64,000 nt of DNA from Comamonadaceae bacterium (lineage in GTDB: Bacteria; Pseudomonadota; Gammaproteobacteria; Burkholderiales; Burkholderiaceae_C). Within the stretch, counting starts at the first letter, position 1. Each line of letters starts with the position of its first letter. Shown piece by piece: positions 20,234 to 29,661 of the stretch. The stretch lies in the NCBI GenBank assembly GCA_947448885.1, contig CANFPJ010000004.1:1-64000 (forward strand), in the 5' to 3' direction. Made by a program: the position numbers and the translations under genes. The notes under the pieces were generated by a model that saw only the letters and a program-made list of their open reading frames with translations, made no database searches and was not told the origin of the DNA.

Positions 20234-20261
20234 ATTATAACCGCTAAATATTTGATTTCAA
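20234..20261 (-). promoter_or_regulatory. sigma70-type promoter upstream of rimP-nusA-infB
   Basis: On the minus strand TTGAAA (20256-20261) and TATAAT (20234-20239) are 16 bases apart in AT-rich sequence, right after the yejF-like stop codon. The predicted start is near 20227, about a dozen bases before the terminator hairpin. Confidence 0.7.
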
Positions 20262-20266
20262 TCGCT

Positions 20267-21880
20267 TTATGACCTGCCCATGCCTGGGGTTGAGGCCTGC
20301 ACCAAGGTTTGGGTGTAGGTGTGGCGGGGTTGGGCCAACACGGCTTGGGTTTCGCCCGCCTCCACCACCTGTCCGTCCTTCATCACCATCACCTGGTGGG
20401 CCATGGCTTGGATGACGTCCATGTCGTGGGTGATCAGCAAATAACTCAAGCCGCGCTCAGCTTGCAAGGTTTGAAGCAGTTGCAGCAATTGCTTTTGGAT
20501 CGATACATCCAAGGCGCTGGTGGGTTCATCCAAAACCAGCAATTGGGGCTGCAACACCAGCGCACGGGCCACCGCGATGCGCTGGCGCTGTCCGCCGGAA
20601 AACTCGTGGGGGTAGCGCTGCAACAAACCTGGAAATTCGCTCTCACGCATGCCCACCTCGGCCAAAACCCGCTTGACCAAATTTTGGCGCTCTTGAGCGG
20701 ACAGCTGCGGCTGATGCACCCTCAAACCCTCGCCCACCACGTCTTCGACCGTCATGCGCGGAGACAGTGAGGAAAACGGGTCTTGGAACACCACTTGAAC
20801 CACGCGGCGCAGGGGCAAATCAGCTTGGTGGTGGTGTTGCCAGCCTTGCCCCATCACTTGCAATTGACCTTGGAACGGCAACAGGCCCAGCAGTGCCAAG
20901 GCCAAGGTGGATTTGCCTGACCCCGATTCGCCCAAAATCCCCAAAGTTTCGCCTTGTCGGATGGAGAAATCGACCTGGTCAACGGCCACAAAAGCGCCCG
21001 CTTTGAACCAACCCCGCCAGCCAGGCAATCGGGTGGGGTAACTGACCTGCAGTTTGCTCGCTTGGGCCACCACAGGGGCAGCGTCTGGCACCGGCTTCAG
21101 GTGGCGCTGGGGTCGGCTGTCCACCAGTTTGCGGGTGTAGGGGTGTTGCGGTTGTTGAAGCACTTGCTGCACCGGGCCGTGTTCCACCACATGGCCCTGC
21201 TCCATCACCGCCACCCGATCGGCAAAGCGTTGCACCAGGTTCAGGTCGTGGGTGATCATCAAAACCGCCGTTCCGGTTTCGCGCTGCAAGGTGTCGAGCA
21301 AATCCAAAATTTGACCCCGCATCGAGACATCCAAGGCGGTGGTGGGTTCATCGGCCAACAACAATTTGGGGCGACAGGCCAAAGCCATGGCGATCATGGC
21401 GCGTTGGCGTTGACCGCCCGAGAGTTGATGCGGATAGGACTTCAAAAAACGCTCGGGCGGGTTCAAACCGGTTTGGCTGAGCATTTCTGCACTGCGCTCC
21501 CAGGCATCGCGGCGCGACAAGGCCATTTTGAGCAGCAATACTTCAGACAGTTGATCGCCGATGGTGAACAAGGGGTTGAGCGCGGTCATGGGCTCTTGGA
21601 ACACCATGGCGATGTCTTGTCCACGCAACTGCTGCATGCGCGCTTCGCTGGCTTGCATCAGGTCTTCACCATTGAACCAGCAGGTACCGGTCAATTGCGC
21701 GGCGCCCAGCAAGCGCAACACACCCAGCGCCGTCACGGTTTTGCCCGAGCCTGATTCCCCGACCAAGGCCAGGCGTTCGCCCGCCGCCAAGTCCAGGTCG
21801 ATGCCGTGCACCACTTCGTGCCCGGCAAAAGACACCCGCCATTGGCGCAACGACAACAAAGGGCTTGGGGCCTGGCTCAT
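20267..21880 (-). CDS. yejF: ABC transporter ATPase with two fused cassettes (YejF)
   Basis: A 537-residue double ATPase of the oligopeptide/microcin C importer class. The first cassette has GESGSGKTVTALG, LSGGQRQR and LLLADEPTTALD; the second has [21 protein letters not shown] and [12 protein letters not shown]. Each ends with an oligopeptide-type tail (HPYTRKLVDSRP; HTYTQTLVQAS). Fusion of both ATPases in one chain is normal for YejF. The gene overlaps yejE by four bases and closes the operon. Confidence 0.93.
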   Translation of the reverse strand: MSQAPSPLLSLRQWRVSFAGHEVVHGIDLDLAAGERLALVGESGSGKTVTALGVLRLLGAAQLTGTCWFNGEDLMQASEARMQQLRGQDIAMVFQEPMTALNPLFTIGDQLSEVLLLKMALSRRDAWERSAEMLSQTGLNPPERFLKSYPHQLSGGQRQRAMIAMALACRPKLLLADEPTTALDVSMRGQILDLLDTLQRETGTAVLMITHDLNLVQRFADRVAVMEQGHVVEHGPVQQVLQQPQHPYTRKLVDSRPQRHLKPVPDAAPVVAQASKLQVSYPTRLPGWRGWFKAGAFVAVDQVDFSIRQGETLGILGESGSGKSTLALALLGLLPFQGQLQVMGQGWQHHHQADLPLRRVVQVVFQDPFSSLSPRMTVEDVVGEGLRVHQPQLSAQERQNLVKRVLAEVGMRESEFPGLLQRYPHEFSGGQRQRIAVARALVLQPQLLVLDEPTSALDVSIQKQLLQLLQTLQAERGLSYLLITHDMDVIQAMAHQVMVMKDGQVVEAGETQAVLAQPRHTYTQTLVQASTPGMGRS

Positions 21881-22932
21881 TGGTCGGCCTTGCGCGGGTC
21901 CAGGGCGTCACGCAAAGCGTCACCCATGAAGGTCAGCAACAACAAAGTGACCACCAAAACCAAAAACGTGGACAAGGAGATCCACCAGGCATCGATATTG
22001 GTTTTGCCCTGGGCCAGCAGTTCACCCAAACTGGGCGTGCCCGGCGGCACCCCCAAGCCGAGAAAATCCAAGCTGGTCAGGGCCAAGATCGCGGCACTCA
22101 TGCGAAAGGGCAAAAAAGTCACCACCGGCGTCATGCTGTTGGGCAACACATGGCGCCGGATGATGGCCCAGGAGCTCAAACCCAAGGCTTTGGCCGCCCG
22201 CACATAGTCGAGTTGCCGGTTGCGCAAAAACTCTGCCCGCACATAGTCGCTCAAGCCCATCCAACCAAACAAACTCAACAAGATCAGCAGCAAGCCCACG
22301 CTGGGGTCAAACACCGCGGCAAAAATGATCAGCAAATACAACTCGGGCATGGCCGACCAAATTTCGATGAAGCGTTGAAAGGCCAAATCGGTTTTGCCGC
22401 CAAAAAAACCTTGAATGGCACCTGTGACCACCCCCAAAATCGTGCCGACAATGGTCAAGGCCAAGGCAAACAGCACCGATACCCGAAAGCCATAGATCAA
22501 CCGGGCCAACACATCGCGGCCCCGGTCATCGGTGCCCAACCAGTTGTCTGCCGATGGGCCGCTGGGGTTGGGCTCTTTGGCAAAGTAATTCAAGGTGCTG
22601 TGGTGGTAGGGGTTGAGGGGGTAAATCGCCCAGTTGCCGGGCTTGGCGAATTGGGCCTGGATAAAGGGGTCTAAAAAGTCGGTGGGGGTGTCGAAGTCAC
22701 CGCCGAAAACCGTCTCCGGCAGGTTTTGCACCAAAGGCACATACCAGCGCCCGTCATGTCGAGCCAGCAAGGGCTTGTCGTTCGAGATCAGTTCGGCGCC
22801 CAAGCTGAGCAAGGTCATCGCCACAAAAATGACCAGGCTGGCAAACCCCAGTCGATGGCGCTTGAACCGCATCCAAGCGCGTTTGGCCGGTGTGGGCGAT
22901 GCCACCCAAGTGGATTCAATCGAATTTGACAC
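21877..22932 (-). CDS. yejE: ABC transporter permease (YejE)
   Basis: A 351-residue permease of the DppC/OppC/YejE class. It has an N-terminal cytoplasmic arginine/lysine-rich stretch (MRFKRHRLGFASLV), a periplasmic insert containing FDTPTDFLDPFIQAQFAKPG typical of YejE, and an EAA loop (VRAAKALGLSSWAIIRRHVLP). The most likely start is GTG at 22932, inside the last codons of yejB with GGTGGA upstream; ATG at 22875 is the alternative. Works with YejB as the membrane channel. Confidence 0.9.
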   Translation of the reverse strand: MSNSIESTWVASPTPAKRAWMRFKRHRLGFASLVIFVAMTLLSLGAELISNDKPLLARHDGRWYVPLVQNLPETVFGGDFDTPTDFLDPFIQAQFAKPGNWAIYPLNPYHHSTLNYFAKEPNPSGPSADNWLGTDDRGRDVLARLIYGFRVSVLFALALTIVGTILGVVTGAIQGFFGGKTDLAFQRFIEIWSAMPELYLLIIFAAVFDPSVGLLLILLSLFGWMGLSDYVRAEFLRNRQLDYVRAAKALGLSSWAIIRRHVLPNSMTPVVTFLPFRMSAAILALTSLDFLGLGVPPGTPSLGELLAQGKTNIDAWWISLSTFLVLVVTLLLLTFMGDALRDALDPRKADQ

Positions 22933-23950
22933 GCGGATCCACCCACACATAACAAAGATCGCTGATGAGTTTGGTGAACAAACCAATCAGGGTGAACAAA
23001 TACAAAGTGCCCAAGACCACCGGGTAATCACGGCGCATCACACTTTCGTAGCTGAGCAAACCCAGCCCATCCAAAGAAAACAAAGTTTCGATCAACAAGG
23101 AGCCGGTAAAAAATGCACCGATGAACGCTGCTGGAAACCCGGTGACCAAGGGAATCAAGGCATTGCGCATCACATGTTTCCACAGCACGCGACCCTCGCT
23201 CATGCCCTTGGCCCGGGCGGTCAACACATATTGCTTTCGAATCTCTTCCAAAAATGCATTTTTGGTCAACATGGTGGTCACTGCAAAAGCCCCCAACACG
23301 CTGGCCGTGATCGGCAAGGCAATGTGCCACAGGTAATCCACCACCTTGGCGCCAAAGCTCAACTCAGCCCAGTTGCCAGAGGTCAGCCCACGCAAGGGAA
23401 ACCATTGCAACTGACCCCCAAAAATCACCAGCAAGGCCACGCCCAACACAAAGCCGGGTATGGCGTAACCGGTCAGCACCAACAAGCTGGTCAAGGTGTC
23501 AAAGCGGGTGCCTGCACGCACGGCTTTGGCGATGCCCAAAGGCACGGAGATCAAATAGCTGAGAAAGAAGGTCCACAGTCCCAAGCTGATCGACACCGGT
23601 AATTTTTCTCGCACCAATTCCCACACCGACTTGGGGTGGAAAAAGCTTTTGCCCAAATCAAACCGAGCAAACTGACCCAGCATTTGCACAAAGCGCTCGG
23701 TGGCAGGCTTGTCGAATCCATACAGTTGCTTGATCTCTTCGATGCGGGCTGCATCCACCCCTTGACGGCCACGGTAGCCAGCACCACTTTGCGCGGCCCC
23801 TTCGCCACCGCCATCGCGACCTTGCAGTTGCGACACCATTTGTTCCACGGGACCACCCGGCACAAACTGGATGACCGCAAAGGTCACCAACAACACACCG
23901 AACAAAGTGGGGATCATCAACAACAAACGCTTGACCACATACATCAACAT
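22916..23950 (-). CDS. yejB: ABC transporter permease (YejB)
   Basis: A 344-residue permease starting MLMYVVKRLLLMIPTLFGVLLVTFAVIQFVPGGPVEQ, the N-terminal signature of DppB-type proteins, with the charged periplasmic insert found in YejB (MVSQLQGRDGGGEGA) and an EAA-like loop (VLTARAKGMSEGRVLWKHVM). Its ATG is one base after the yejA stop. The longer open frame upstream lies inside yejA and is not used. Confidence 0.92.
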   Translation of the reverse strand: MLMYVVKRLLLMIPTLFGVLLVTFAVIQFVPGGPVEQMVSQLQGRDGGGEGAAQSGAGYRGRQGVDAARIEEIKQLYGFDKPATERFVQMLGQFARFDLGKSFFHPKSVWELVREKLPVSISLGLWTFFLSYLISVPLGIAKAVRAGTRFDTLTSLLVLTGYAIPGFVLGVALLVIFGGQLQWFPLRGLTSGNWAELSFGAKVVDYLWHIALPITASVLGAFAVTTMLTKNAFLEEIRKQYVLTARAKGMSEGRVLWKHVMRNALIPLVTGFPAAFIGAFFTGSLLIETLFSLDGLGLLSYESVMRRDYPVVLGTLYLFTLIGLFTKLISDLCYVWVDPRVKFD

Positions 23951-23951
23951 C

Positions 23952-25784
23952 TCAGCGCACCCCCGCCCCTTGACTGCGGTTGGCCGCATTGGCCCACCAC
24001 GTCGAACTGATCCAAGCTTCGGGTTGGTAATAACGCGGCGTGACAGTGGGTTGCTCAAAGCGCCCACCCCGCCAGGCCACCCGGTGCACGCTGCCATACC
24101 AGTGCGGCACGCTGTAGTGACCATGGCGCAGCACCCGGTCCAAGGCGCGCAGGGCATCGGTCAACTGCGGCCGGGTTTGGGCGGTGATCACCCGATCGAG
24201 CAAGGCATCTACCGCCGGGTCTTTGAGCCCCAACACGTTGCTGGAGCCTTCGGTGTCGGCGGCTTTGGAGCCAAAGCGCTCGAGCAATTCAGTCCCCGGC
24301 GACTCGCTGCCCACATAGCGCGAGCTGATGATTTCAAAATCAAACACATCCATGCGTTTTTGCAAAATGGCGAAATCAATCACTTTGTAATTCACACTGA
24401 AGCCCAGCTTTTGCAAGTTTTTGGCAAACGGCGTCACCACCCGGCCCATGCTGCCAGAGTTGTCCAAAAACTCCAATGTGAAGGCCTGGCCCTGGGCATT
24501 GCGCAAAGCGCCATCGCGGTAGGTCCAGCCGGCATCTTGCAACAATTTTTTCGCCAGACGGAGGTTGTCGCGCAAGGTATTGCCCGATGCTGGATCCAAA
24601 GACGTCACCGGTGGCAAGGGAACCGGCTGATCGAACACCGCCGCATCGAGTTGGCGCCGCAAAGGCTCGAGCAAGGCCAATTCGCGCTCGGTGGGCATGC
24701 CTTTGGCTTCAAAGTCACTGCCCACAAAGTACCCCCGCACCCGGGTGTAGGCGTTGTAGAACAGCTGTCGATTCATCCACTCGTAGTCCATGGCCAGGGC
24801 AATGGCTTGGCGCACCCGCACGTCTTTGAACTTGGGCAGCCGGGTGTTGAACAAAAAACCTTGAAAGTCACCCGCATTGCCATGCTGCAGCTCACGCTTG
24901 ATGAGTTGGCCGCTGTCAAAGGCTTTACCAGAATAGGCCCGCGCCCATTCGCGGGCCACAAAAGCCTGGATGTATTCAAATTCCCCCGCTTTGAAGGCCT
25001 CCAACTGCGCCGTGCTGTCTTTGTATAGCCGGTAGGTGATGCGGTCAAAGTTGTACATGCCTTTGCGCACATGGATGTCCTGGGCCCAATACTTGGTATC
25101 GCGCTGGTAATGCACATCGCGGCCAAAATCCACCGACCCGATGGTGTATGGGCCAGAACCAATCGGGGTGTCGGTGATGATTTTGTCCAGCGGCTTGCCC
25201 TCGCCCCAACGGTGGCTGAAGACCGGCATGCCCCCCACGATCAAAGGCAACTCGGGGTTGACGCGTTTGAAATCAAACCGCACCAAACGCTCGCCGAGCA
25301 CCACCACGGCCTTGACCTCTGCAAAGTAGGTCCGATATTGGGGGGCGGCGGCGCGGCTGGTGAGTTGATCAAACGAGTGCTTCACATCCAAAGCCAGCAC
25401 CGGGTCGCCGTTGTGAAAACGGGCTTGCGATCGAATTTTGAAGGTCGCCGACAAGCGGTCTGCTGACACACTGATATCTTCTGCCAGCAAACCATAGGCG
25501 GTGGTGGGCTCGTCCATGGTGCCGGTCAACAAGCTTTCAAACAGCAAACTGCTCAATGCGGGCGGTGGGGTTCCCTTCAAGGTGAAGGGGTTGTACTTGT
25601 CGAAATTGGAGCCGCGGGTGGGGGCCACCATGGCGATGCTGCCGCCCTTGGGGGCTTGTGGATTCACATACTCAAAATGGCTGAAATCTGGCGGGTATTT
25701 GATGTCGCCAAATTGGGCATAGGCGTGCGCCGCCCAAGAAGGTGCAGCCACCCAACACATACACATGAACAAAAACCATCGCAT
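23952..25784 (-). CDS. yejA: extracellular solute-binding protein family 5 (YejA)
   Basis: A 610-residue periplasmic receptor of the SBP_bac_5 family with signal peptide MRWFLFMCMCWVAAPSWA. It carries early motifs AYAQFGDIKYPPDF and FEYVNPQAPKGG, which are typical of YejA, then the family core (RSQARFHNGDPVLALDVKHS). It binds peptides or peptide-like compounds such as microcin C for the YejBEF importer. The ATG at 25784 starts the signal peptide directly; a TTG at 25808 would overlap the fabI leader. It is divergent from fabI with only 38 bases between starts, so the two promoters must reach into the neighbouring coding sequences. Confidence 0.9.
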   Translation of the reverse strand: MRWFLFMCMCWVAAPSWAAHAYAQFGDIKYPPDFSHFEYVNPQAPKGGSIAMVAPTRGSNFDKYNPFTLKGTPPPALSSLLFESLLTGTMDEPTTAYGLLAEDISVSADRLSATFKIRSQARFHNGDPVLALDVKHSFDQLTSRAAAPQYRTYFAEVKAVVVLGERLVRFDFKRVNPELPLIVGGMPVFSHRWGEGKPLDKIITDTPIGSGPYTIGSVDFGRDVHYQRDTKYWAQDIHVRKGMYNFDRITYRLYKDSTAQLEAFKAGEFEYIQAFVAREWARAYSGKAFDSGQLIKRELQHGNAGDFQGFLFNTRLPKFKDVRVRQAIALAMDYEWMNRQLFYNAYTRVRGYFVGSDFEAKGMPTERELALLEPLRRQLDAAVFDQPVPLPPVTSLDPASGNTLRDNLRLAKKLLQDAGWTYRDGALRNAQGQAFTLEFLDNSGSMGRVVTPFAKNLQKLGFSVNYKVIDFAILQKRMDVFDFEIISSRYVGSESPGTELLERFGSKAADTEGSSNVLGLKDPAVDALLDRVITAQTRPQLTDALRALDRVLRHGHYSVPHWYGSVHRVAWRGGRFEQPTVTPRYYQPEAWISSTWWANAANRSQGAGVR

Positions 25785-25822
25785 GCGACAATTCTGCAAG
25801 ATTTTCAATGGAGATGTGCGCC

Positions 25823-26632
25823 ATGTCGCAAATAAATGGGTTTTTGAGCGGGAAAAAACTGTTGATCACCGGGGTCTTGTCCAACCGCTCCATCGCTTAT
25901 GGCATCGCCCGTGCATGTCACCAGCAAGGCGCCGAGATCGCCTTGAGCTATGTGGGCGAGCGTTTCAAAGAGCGCACCGCCCAGTTTGCCAAAGCCTTTG
26001 ACAGCGAGCTGATTTTTGACTGCGATGTGGGTGACGACGGCCAAATTGAGCGGTTGATGTCGGACCTGAGCGCCCATTGGCCAAAGTTTGACGGCTTGGT
26101 TCACGCCATTGGATTTGCCCCCCGTGAAGCGATTGCCGGCGATTTCCTTGAGGGCTTGAGCCGTGAGGCTTTTCGCGTCGCACACGACATCAGTGCCTAC
26201 AGCTTTCCGGCCTTGGCCAAAGCGGCCCTGCCATACCTGAATGACAACGCGTCTGTGCTGACGCTGAGCTATTTGGGCGCATTGCGCACCGTGCCCAACT
26301 ACAACACCATGGGCCTGGCCAAAGCCTCATTGGAAGCCAGCGTGCGTTATTTGGCTGAGTCCCTGGGCAGCCAAGGCCGGGGATTGCGCGCCAATGGCAT
26401 CAGCGCGGGCCCGATCAAAACCTTGGCCGCCAGCGGCATCCAAGGGTTTGGCAAGATCCTCAAAGTGGTGGCCGAAGCCTCACCCATTCGGCGCAACGTC
26501 ACCATAGATGACGTGGGCCATGTGGCGGCTTTTTTGCTGAGCGACTTGGCAGCTGGTGTCACCGCTGAAATCACCTATGTGGATGGCGGCTTCAGCCAAG
26601 TGGTGGGCGGCATCGCCGAGCCCAGCGCTTGA
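25823..26632 (+). CDS. fabI: enoyl-[acyl-carrier-protein] reductase (NADH)
   Basis: A 269-residue FabI, which performs the last reduction of each fatty-acid elongation cycle. LLITGVLSNRSIAYGIA is the FabI form of the nucleotide-binding start, HAIGFAP is conserved, and the catalytic pair Tyr-x6-Lys is in YNTMGLAK. ISAGPIKTLAASGI is the substrate-binding flap where triclosan binds. The ATG at 25823 is preferred because GGAGA lies a few bases before it. Divergent from yejA. Confidence 0.95.
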   Translation: MSQINGFLSGKKLLITGVLSNRSIAYGIARACHQQGAEIALSYVGERFKERTAQFAKAFDSELIFDCDVGDDGQIERLMSDLSAHWPKFDGLVHAIGFAPREAIAGDFLEGLSREAFRVAHDISAYSFPALAKAALPYLNDNASVLTLSYLGALRTVPNYNTMGLAKASLEASVRYLAESLGSQGRGLRANGISAGPIKTLAASGIQGFGKILKVVAEASPIRRNVTIDDVGHVAAFLLSDLAAGVTAEITYVDGGFSQVVGGIAEPSA

Positions 26633-26650
26633 CACGGACACCACCCACGC

Positions 26651-26674
26651 AACGCCCCTGCCCAGGGGCGTTTT
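26651..26674 (+). terminator. intrinsic terminator after fabI
   Basis: AACGCCCC, a short loop and GGGGCGTT run into TTTTC, between the convergent fabI and decarboxylase genes. The plus-strand T run is better than the minus-strand one. Confidence 0.7.
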
Positions 26675-26677
26675 CAT

Positions 26678-28948
26678 TCAGGTGCCGGCTTTGACGCAAT
26701 CCGCGTAATAGTGCGTCACACCCTGGGCGTCTTTTTCTTCAACCAAGCCATGGATGTCGCTCTCGAACCCCGGGCATTGGGTGTTGAACTCGCGTGAAAA
26801 CTTCAAGTAGTCGATGATTTTTCGGTTGAACACCTCGCCGGGGATCAGCAAAGGGATGCCCGGGGGATAAGGGGTGACCAAACTGGTGGTGATGCGACCT
26901 TCGAGCGCATCAATGGGCACGCGCTCGGTATTGCGGTGCGCAATTTGCGCATAGGCGTCACTGGGCTTCATGGCCGGCGTGAGGTCACTCAGGTACATCT
27001 CGGTGGTCAAACGCGCCACGTCGTGTTTGGCATACAGGCTGTGCACATGCTGGCACAAGTCTTTGAGGCCCATGCGCTCGTAGGTCCGGTGCAGTTGGCA
27101 AAACTTGGGCAAAACGCGCCACAGCGGTTGGTTGCGGTCGTAATCGTCTTTGAACTGCTGCAAAGCAGTGAGCAATGAGTTCCATCGGCCCTTGGTGATG
27201 CCAATGGTGAACATGATGAAGAAACTGTAGAGGCCTGTTTTTTCCACAATCACACCATGCTCGGACAAAAACTTGGTCACGATGCTGGCTGGGATGCCCT
27301 GTTGGTCAAAGCGGCCATTGAGGTCCAGACCGGGGGTGACGATGGTGGCCTTGATGGGATCGAGCATGTTGAAGCCATCGGCCAACTTGCCAAACCCATG
27401 CCATTTGGCGGTGCGGCCTTCGGCCTTGATGATCCAGTCATCGGCGCGCCCGATGCCATCCTCGACCAATTGATCGGGGCCCCACACTTTGAACCACCAG
27501 TCTTTGCCGTACTCGTCATCGACCTTGCGCATGGCGCGGCGGAAATCCAGTGCTTCCAAGATGCTTTCTTCCACCAAGGCCGTGCCACCAGGGGGTTCCA
27601 TCATGGCCGCAGCCACGTCGCAGCTGGCGATGATGCTGTACTGCGGGCTGGTGCTGGTGTGCATCAAATAGGCTTCGTTGAACAAATGCCGATCCAGCTT
27701 GTTGTTTTGCGAGTCTTGCACCAACACATGGCTGGCTTGGCTGATGCCTGCGAGCAATTTGTGGATGGATTGGGTCGAATAGACCATCGACTCCAGCGGG
27801 CGCTCGCGCTTTTTGCCCATGGCGTGGTAGGTGCCATAAAACGGGTGAAACGCCGCATGCGGCAACCAAGCTTCGTCAAAATGCAAATTGGCCACATAGC
27901 CATCGAGCATCTTCTTGATGGTCTCGGTGTTGTACAGAACGCCGTCGTAGGTCGACTGTGTCAAGGTCAAAACCCGGGGTTTGACCTGTTTTTCATCCAC
28001 CCCTTTGAGCAAAGGGTTGGCCTTGATCTTGGCTTGGATGGCGGCGGGCTCGAATTCCGACTTGGGGATGGGACCAATGATGCCAAAGTGGTTGCGTGTG
28101 GGCTTGAGAAACACCGGCACAGCCCCGGTCATGATGATCGCGTGCAAGACCGATTTGTGGCAATTGCGGTCGACCACCACCACGTCGCCAGGGGCCACCG
28201 TGTGGTGCCACACCATTTTGTTGGAGGTGCTGGTGCCGTTGGTGACAAAAAAGCAGTGATCGGCATTGAAAATGCGCGCGGCATTGCGCTCGCTCTCACC
28301 AATGGCGCCATCGTGGTCGAGCAATTGACCCAGCTCTTCCACCGCATTGCACACGTCGGCGCGCAACATGTTTTCGCCAAAAAACTGATGAAACATTTGG
28401 CCCACGGGGCTTTTTAAAAATGCCACACCCCCCGAGTGACCTGGGCAATGCCAGGAATAAGAACCATCTTCGGCATAGTCGAGCAACGCCTTGAAAAATG
28501 GCGGTTGCACGCCCTCCAAATAGGTTTTTGCCTCGCGGATGATGTGACGGGCCACAAACTCTGGCGTGTCTTCGAACATGTGGATGAAACCATGCAGCTC
28601 GCGCAAGATGTCATTGGGCAAATGGCGCGATGTTTTGGTTTCGCCATACACATAAATCGGCACGTCCGCATTTTTTCGGCGAACTTCGTTGATGAAACTG
28701 CGCAGGTTCACCACCACCGGGTCCAAGTCAGGGCCGGGAGAAAACTCCTCATCGTCAATTGACAAGATGAAGGCGCTGGCCCGCGATTGTTGCTGGGCAA
28801 ATTGACTCAAGTCGCCGTAACTGGTCACACCCAGCACCTCAGATCCCTCGGATTCAATCGCGTCGGCCAAGGCACGAATGCCCAATCCCGATGTGTTTTC
28901 AGAGCGAAAATCTTCGTCGATGATGACGATGGGAAAACGAAACTTCAT
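26678..28948 (-). CDS. PLP-dependent ornithine/lysine/arginine decarboxylase, inducible type
   Basis: A 756-residue fold type I decarboxylase of the LdcI/SpeF/AdiA class. It has the N-terminal response-regulator-like wing (VIIDEDFRSENTSGLGIRALADAI), the PLP lysine in TQSIHKLLAGISQASH (Lys397), the FDEAW cofactor motif near residue 357 and the long C-terminal domain with PYPPGIPLLIPGE. Substrate cannot be assigned with certainty: length is closest to AdiA, while many burkholderial members are called arginine/lysine/ornithine decarboxylase. No antiporter gene is adjacent, so a biosynthetic or general polyamine role is as likely as acid resistance. Confidence 0.88.
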   Translation of the reverse strand: MKFRFPIVIIDEDFRSENTSGLGIRALADAIESEGSEVLGVTSYGDLSQFAQQQSRASAFILSIDDEEFSPGPDLDPVVVNLRSFINEVRRKNADVPIYVYGETKTSRHLPNDILRELHGFIHMFEDTPEFVARHIIREAKTYLEGVQPPFFKALLDYAEDGSYSWHCPGHSGGVAFLKSPVGQMFHQFFGENMLRADVCNAVEELGQLLDHDGAIGESERNAARIFNADHCFFVTNGTSTSNKMVWHHTVAPGDVVVVDRNCHKSVLHAIIMTGAVPVFLKPTRNHFGIIGPIPKSEFEPAAIQAKIKANPLLKGVDEKQVKPRVLTLTQSTYDGVLYNTETIKKMLDGYVANLHFDEAWLPHAAFHPFYGTYHAMGKKRERPLESMVYSTQSIHKLLAGISQASHVLVQDSQNNKLDRHLFNEAYLMHTSTSPQYSIIASCDVAAAMMEPPGGTALVEESILEALDFRRAMRKVDDEYGKDWWFKVWGPDQLVEDGIGRADDWIIKAEGRTAKWHGFGKLADGFNMLDPIKATIVTPGLDLNGRFDQQGIPASIVTKFLSEHGVIVEKTGLYSFFIMFTIGITKGRWNSLLTALQQFKDDYDRNQPLWRVLPKFCQLHRTYERMGLKDLCQHVHSLYAKHDVARLTTEMYLSDLTPAMKPSDAYAQIAHRNTERVPIDALEGRITTSLVTPYPPGIPLLIPGEVFNRKIIDYLKFSREFNTQCPGFESDIHGLVEEKDAQGVTHYYADCVKAGT

Positions 28949-29016
28949 GCACGACTCCTGTCAAGCCGGGTGAGGGGCGGGTCAAATAGGCGCGAAGTGT
29001 ACCTGCATAGCACTGC

Positions 29017-29022
29017 TACAAT
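29017..29022 (+). promoter_or_regulatory. -10 box of tRNA-Ser
   Basis: TACAAT lies 11 bases before the mature tRNA-Ser 5' end, a normal spacing for a tRNA promoter. The -35 region is not close to consensus. Confidence 0.45.
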
Positions 29023-29033
29023 TTGACGCTTCC

Positions 29034-29125
<92 letters not shown>

Positions 29126-29128
29126 ATG

Positions 29129-29151
29129 CCCCATTCATGGGGTTTTTTTTT
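29129..29151 (+). terminator. tRNA-Ser terminator
   Basis: CCCCAT-TC-ATGGGG followed by nine T, starting five bases after the CCA end. Confidence 0.85.
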
Positions 29152-29195
29152 GTCCGGACATGTACCCACATCAGGCGCGTTCACGCGACACAAGG

Positions 29196-29654
29196 CTAGC
29201 GCTTGGTGGCCTGCAGGCACGCGATGCGCACCCGATATTCAATTTGCTCCAGCGAACTGGTGTCTGAACTCGGTGGGTCTTTGGCCAAGTCTGGATAAGG
29301 TGGCTTGAAGCTCGACAACTGACAATGTTTTTCGTATGCAGATTGGCCTGGGCTCAAGTCGCCGCCGCCGCGCAAAAAGGCATGTTCTTTTCGATGCGGG
29401 GCACCCACCGGGCTGGCGTAAAAACTGTCACGGTCCATGCATTCCATCGGTCGCGTGGCCATGAACCTGTCCCAAGCCTGGGTGTTTTCTTGGCGTTGCC
29501 CTTCCCATTTGGTGAGCCGGATTCTTTGATCTTGTTGGGACTCGAGTTCGGCAGCCAAACCCGCCGCCACACATTGATCCACCTCGGAATGACAAGCGGC
29601 CAACAACCCCAGGCAAGCGGCCAAGCAAAGGTGGATGAAGTTGGGGCGTTGCAT
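29196..29654 (-). CDS. small lipoprotein, unknown function
   Basis: A 152-residue protein with a lipoprotein signal: hydrophobic stretch FIHLCLAACLGLLAAC, lipobox LAAC with the lipidated Cys at residue 21. The mature part has five further cysteines and no motif I recognise. The ATG at 29654 has GAGGGG very close upstream; the in-frame ATG at 29669 overlaps the leuD-like gene by eight bases and is the alternative. It is the last gene of the lyase/leuC-like/leuD-like run, and small lipoproteins near leuCD are common in this order. Function unknown. Confidence 0.65.
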   Translation of the reverse strand: MQRPNFIHLCLAACLGLLAACHSEVDQCVAAGLAAELESQQDQRIRLTKWEGQRQENTQAWDRFMATRPMECMDRDSFYASPVGAPHRKEHAFLRGGGDLSPGQSAYEKHCQLSSFKPPYPDLAKDPPSSDTSSLEQIEYRVRIACLQATKR

Positions 29655-29661
29655 CAACCCC

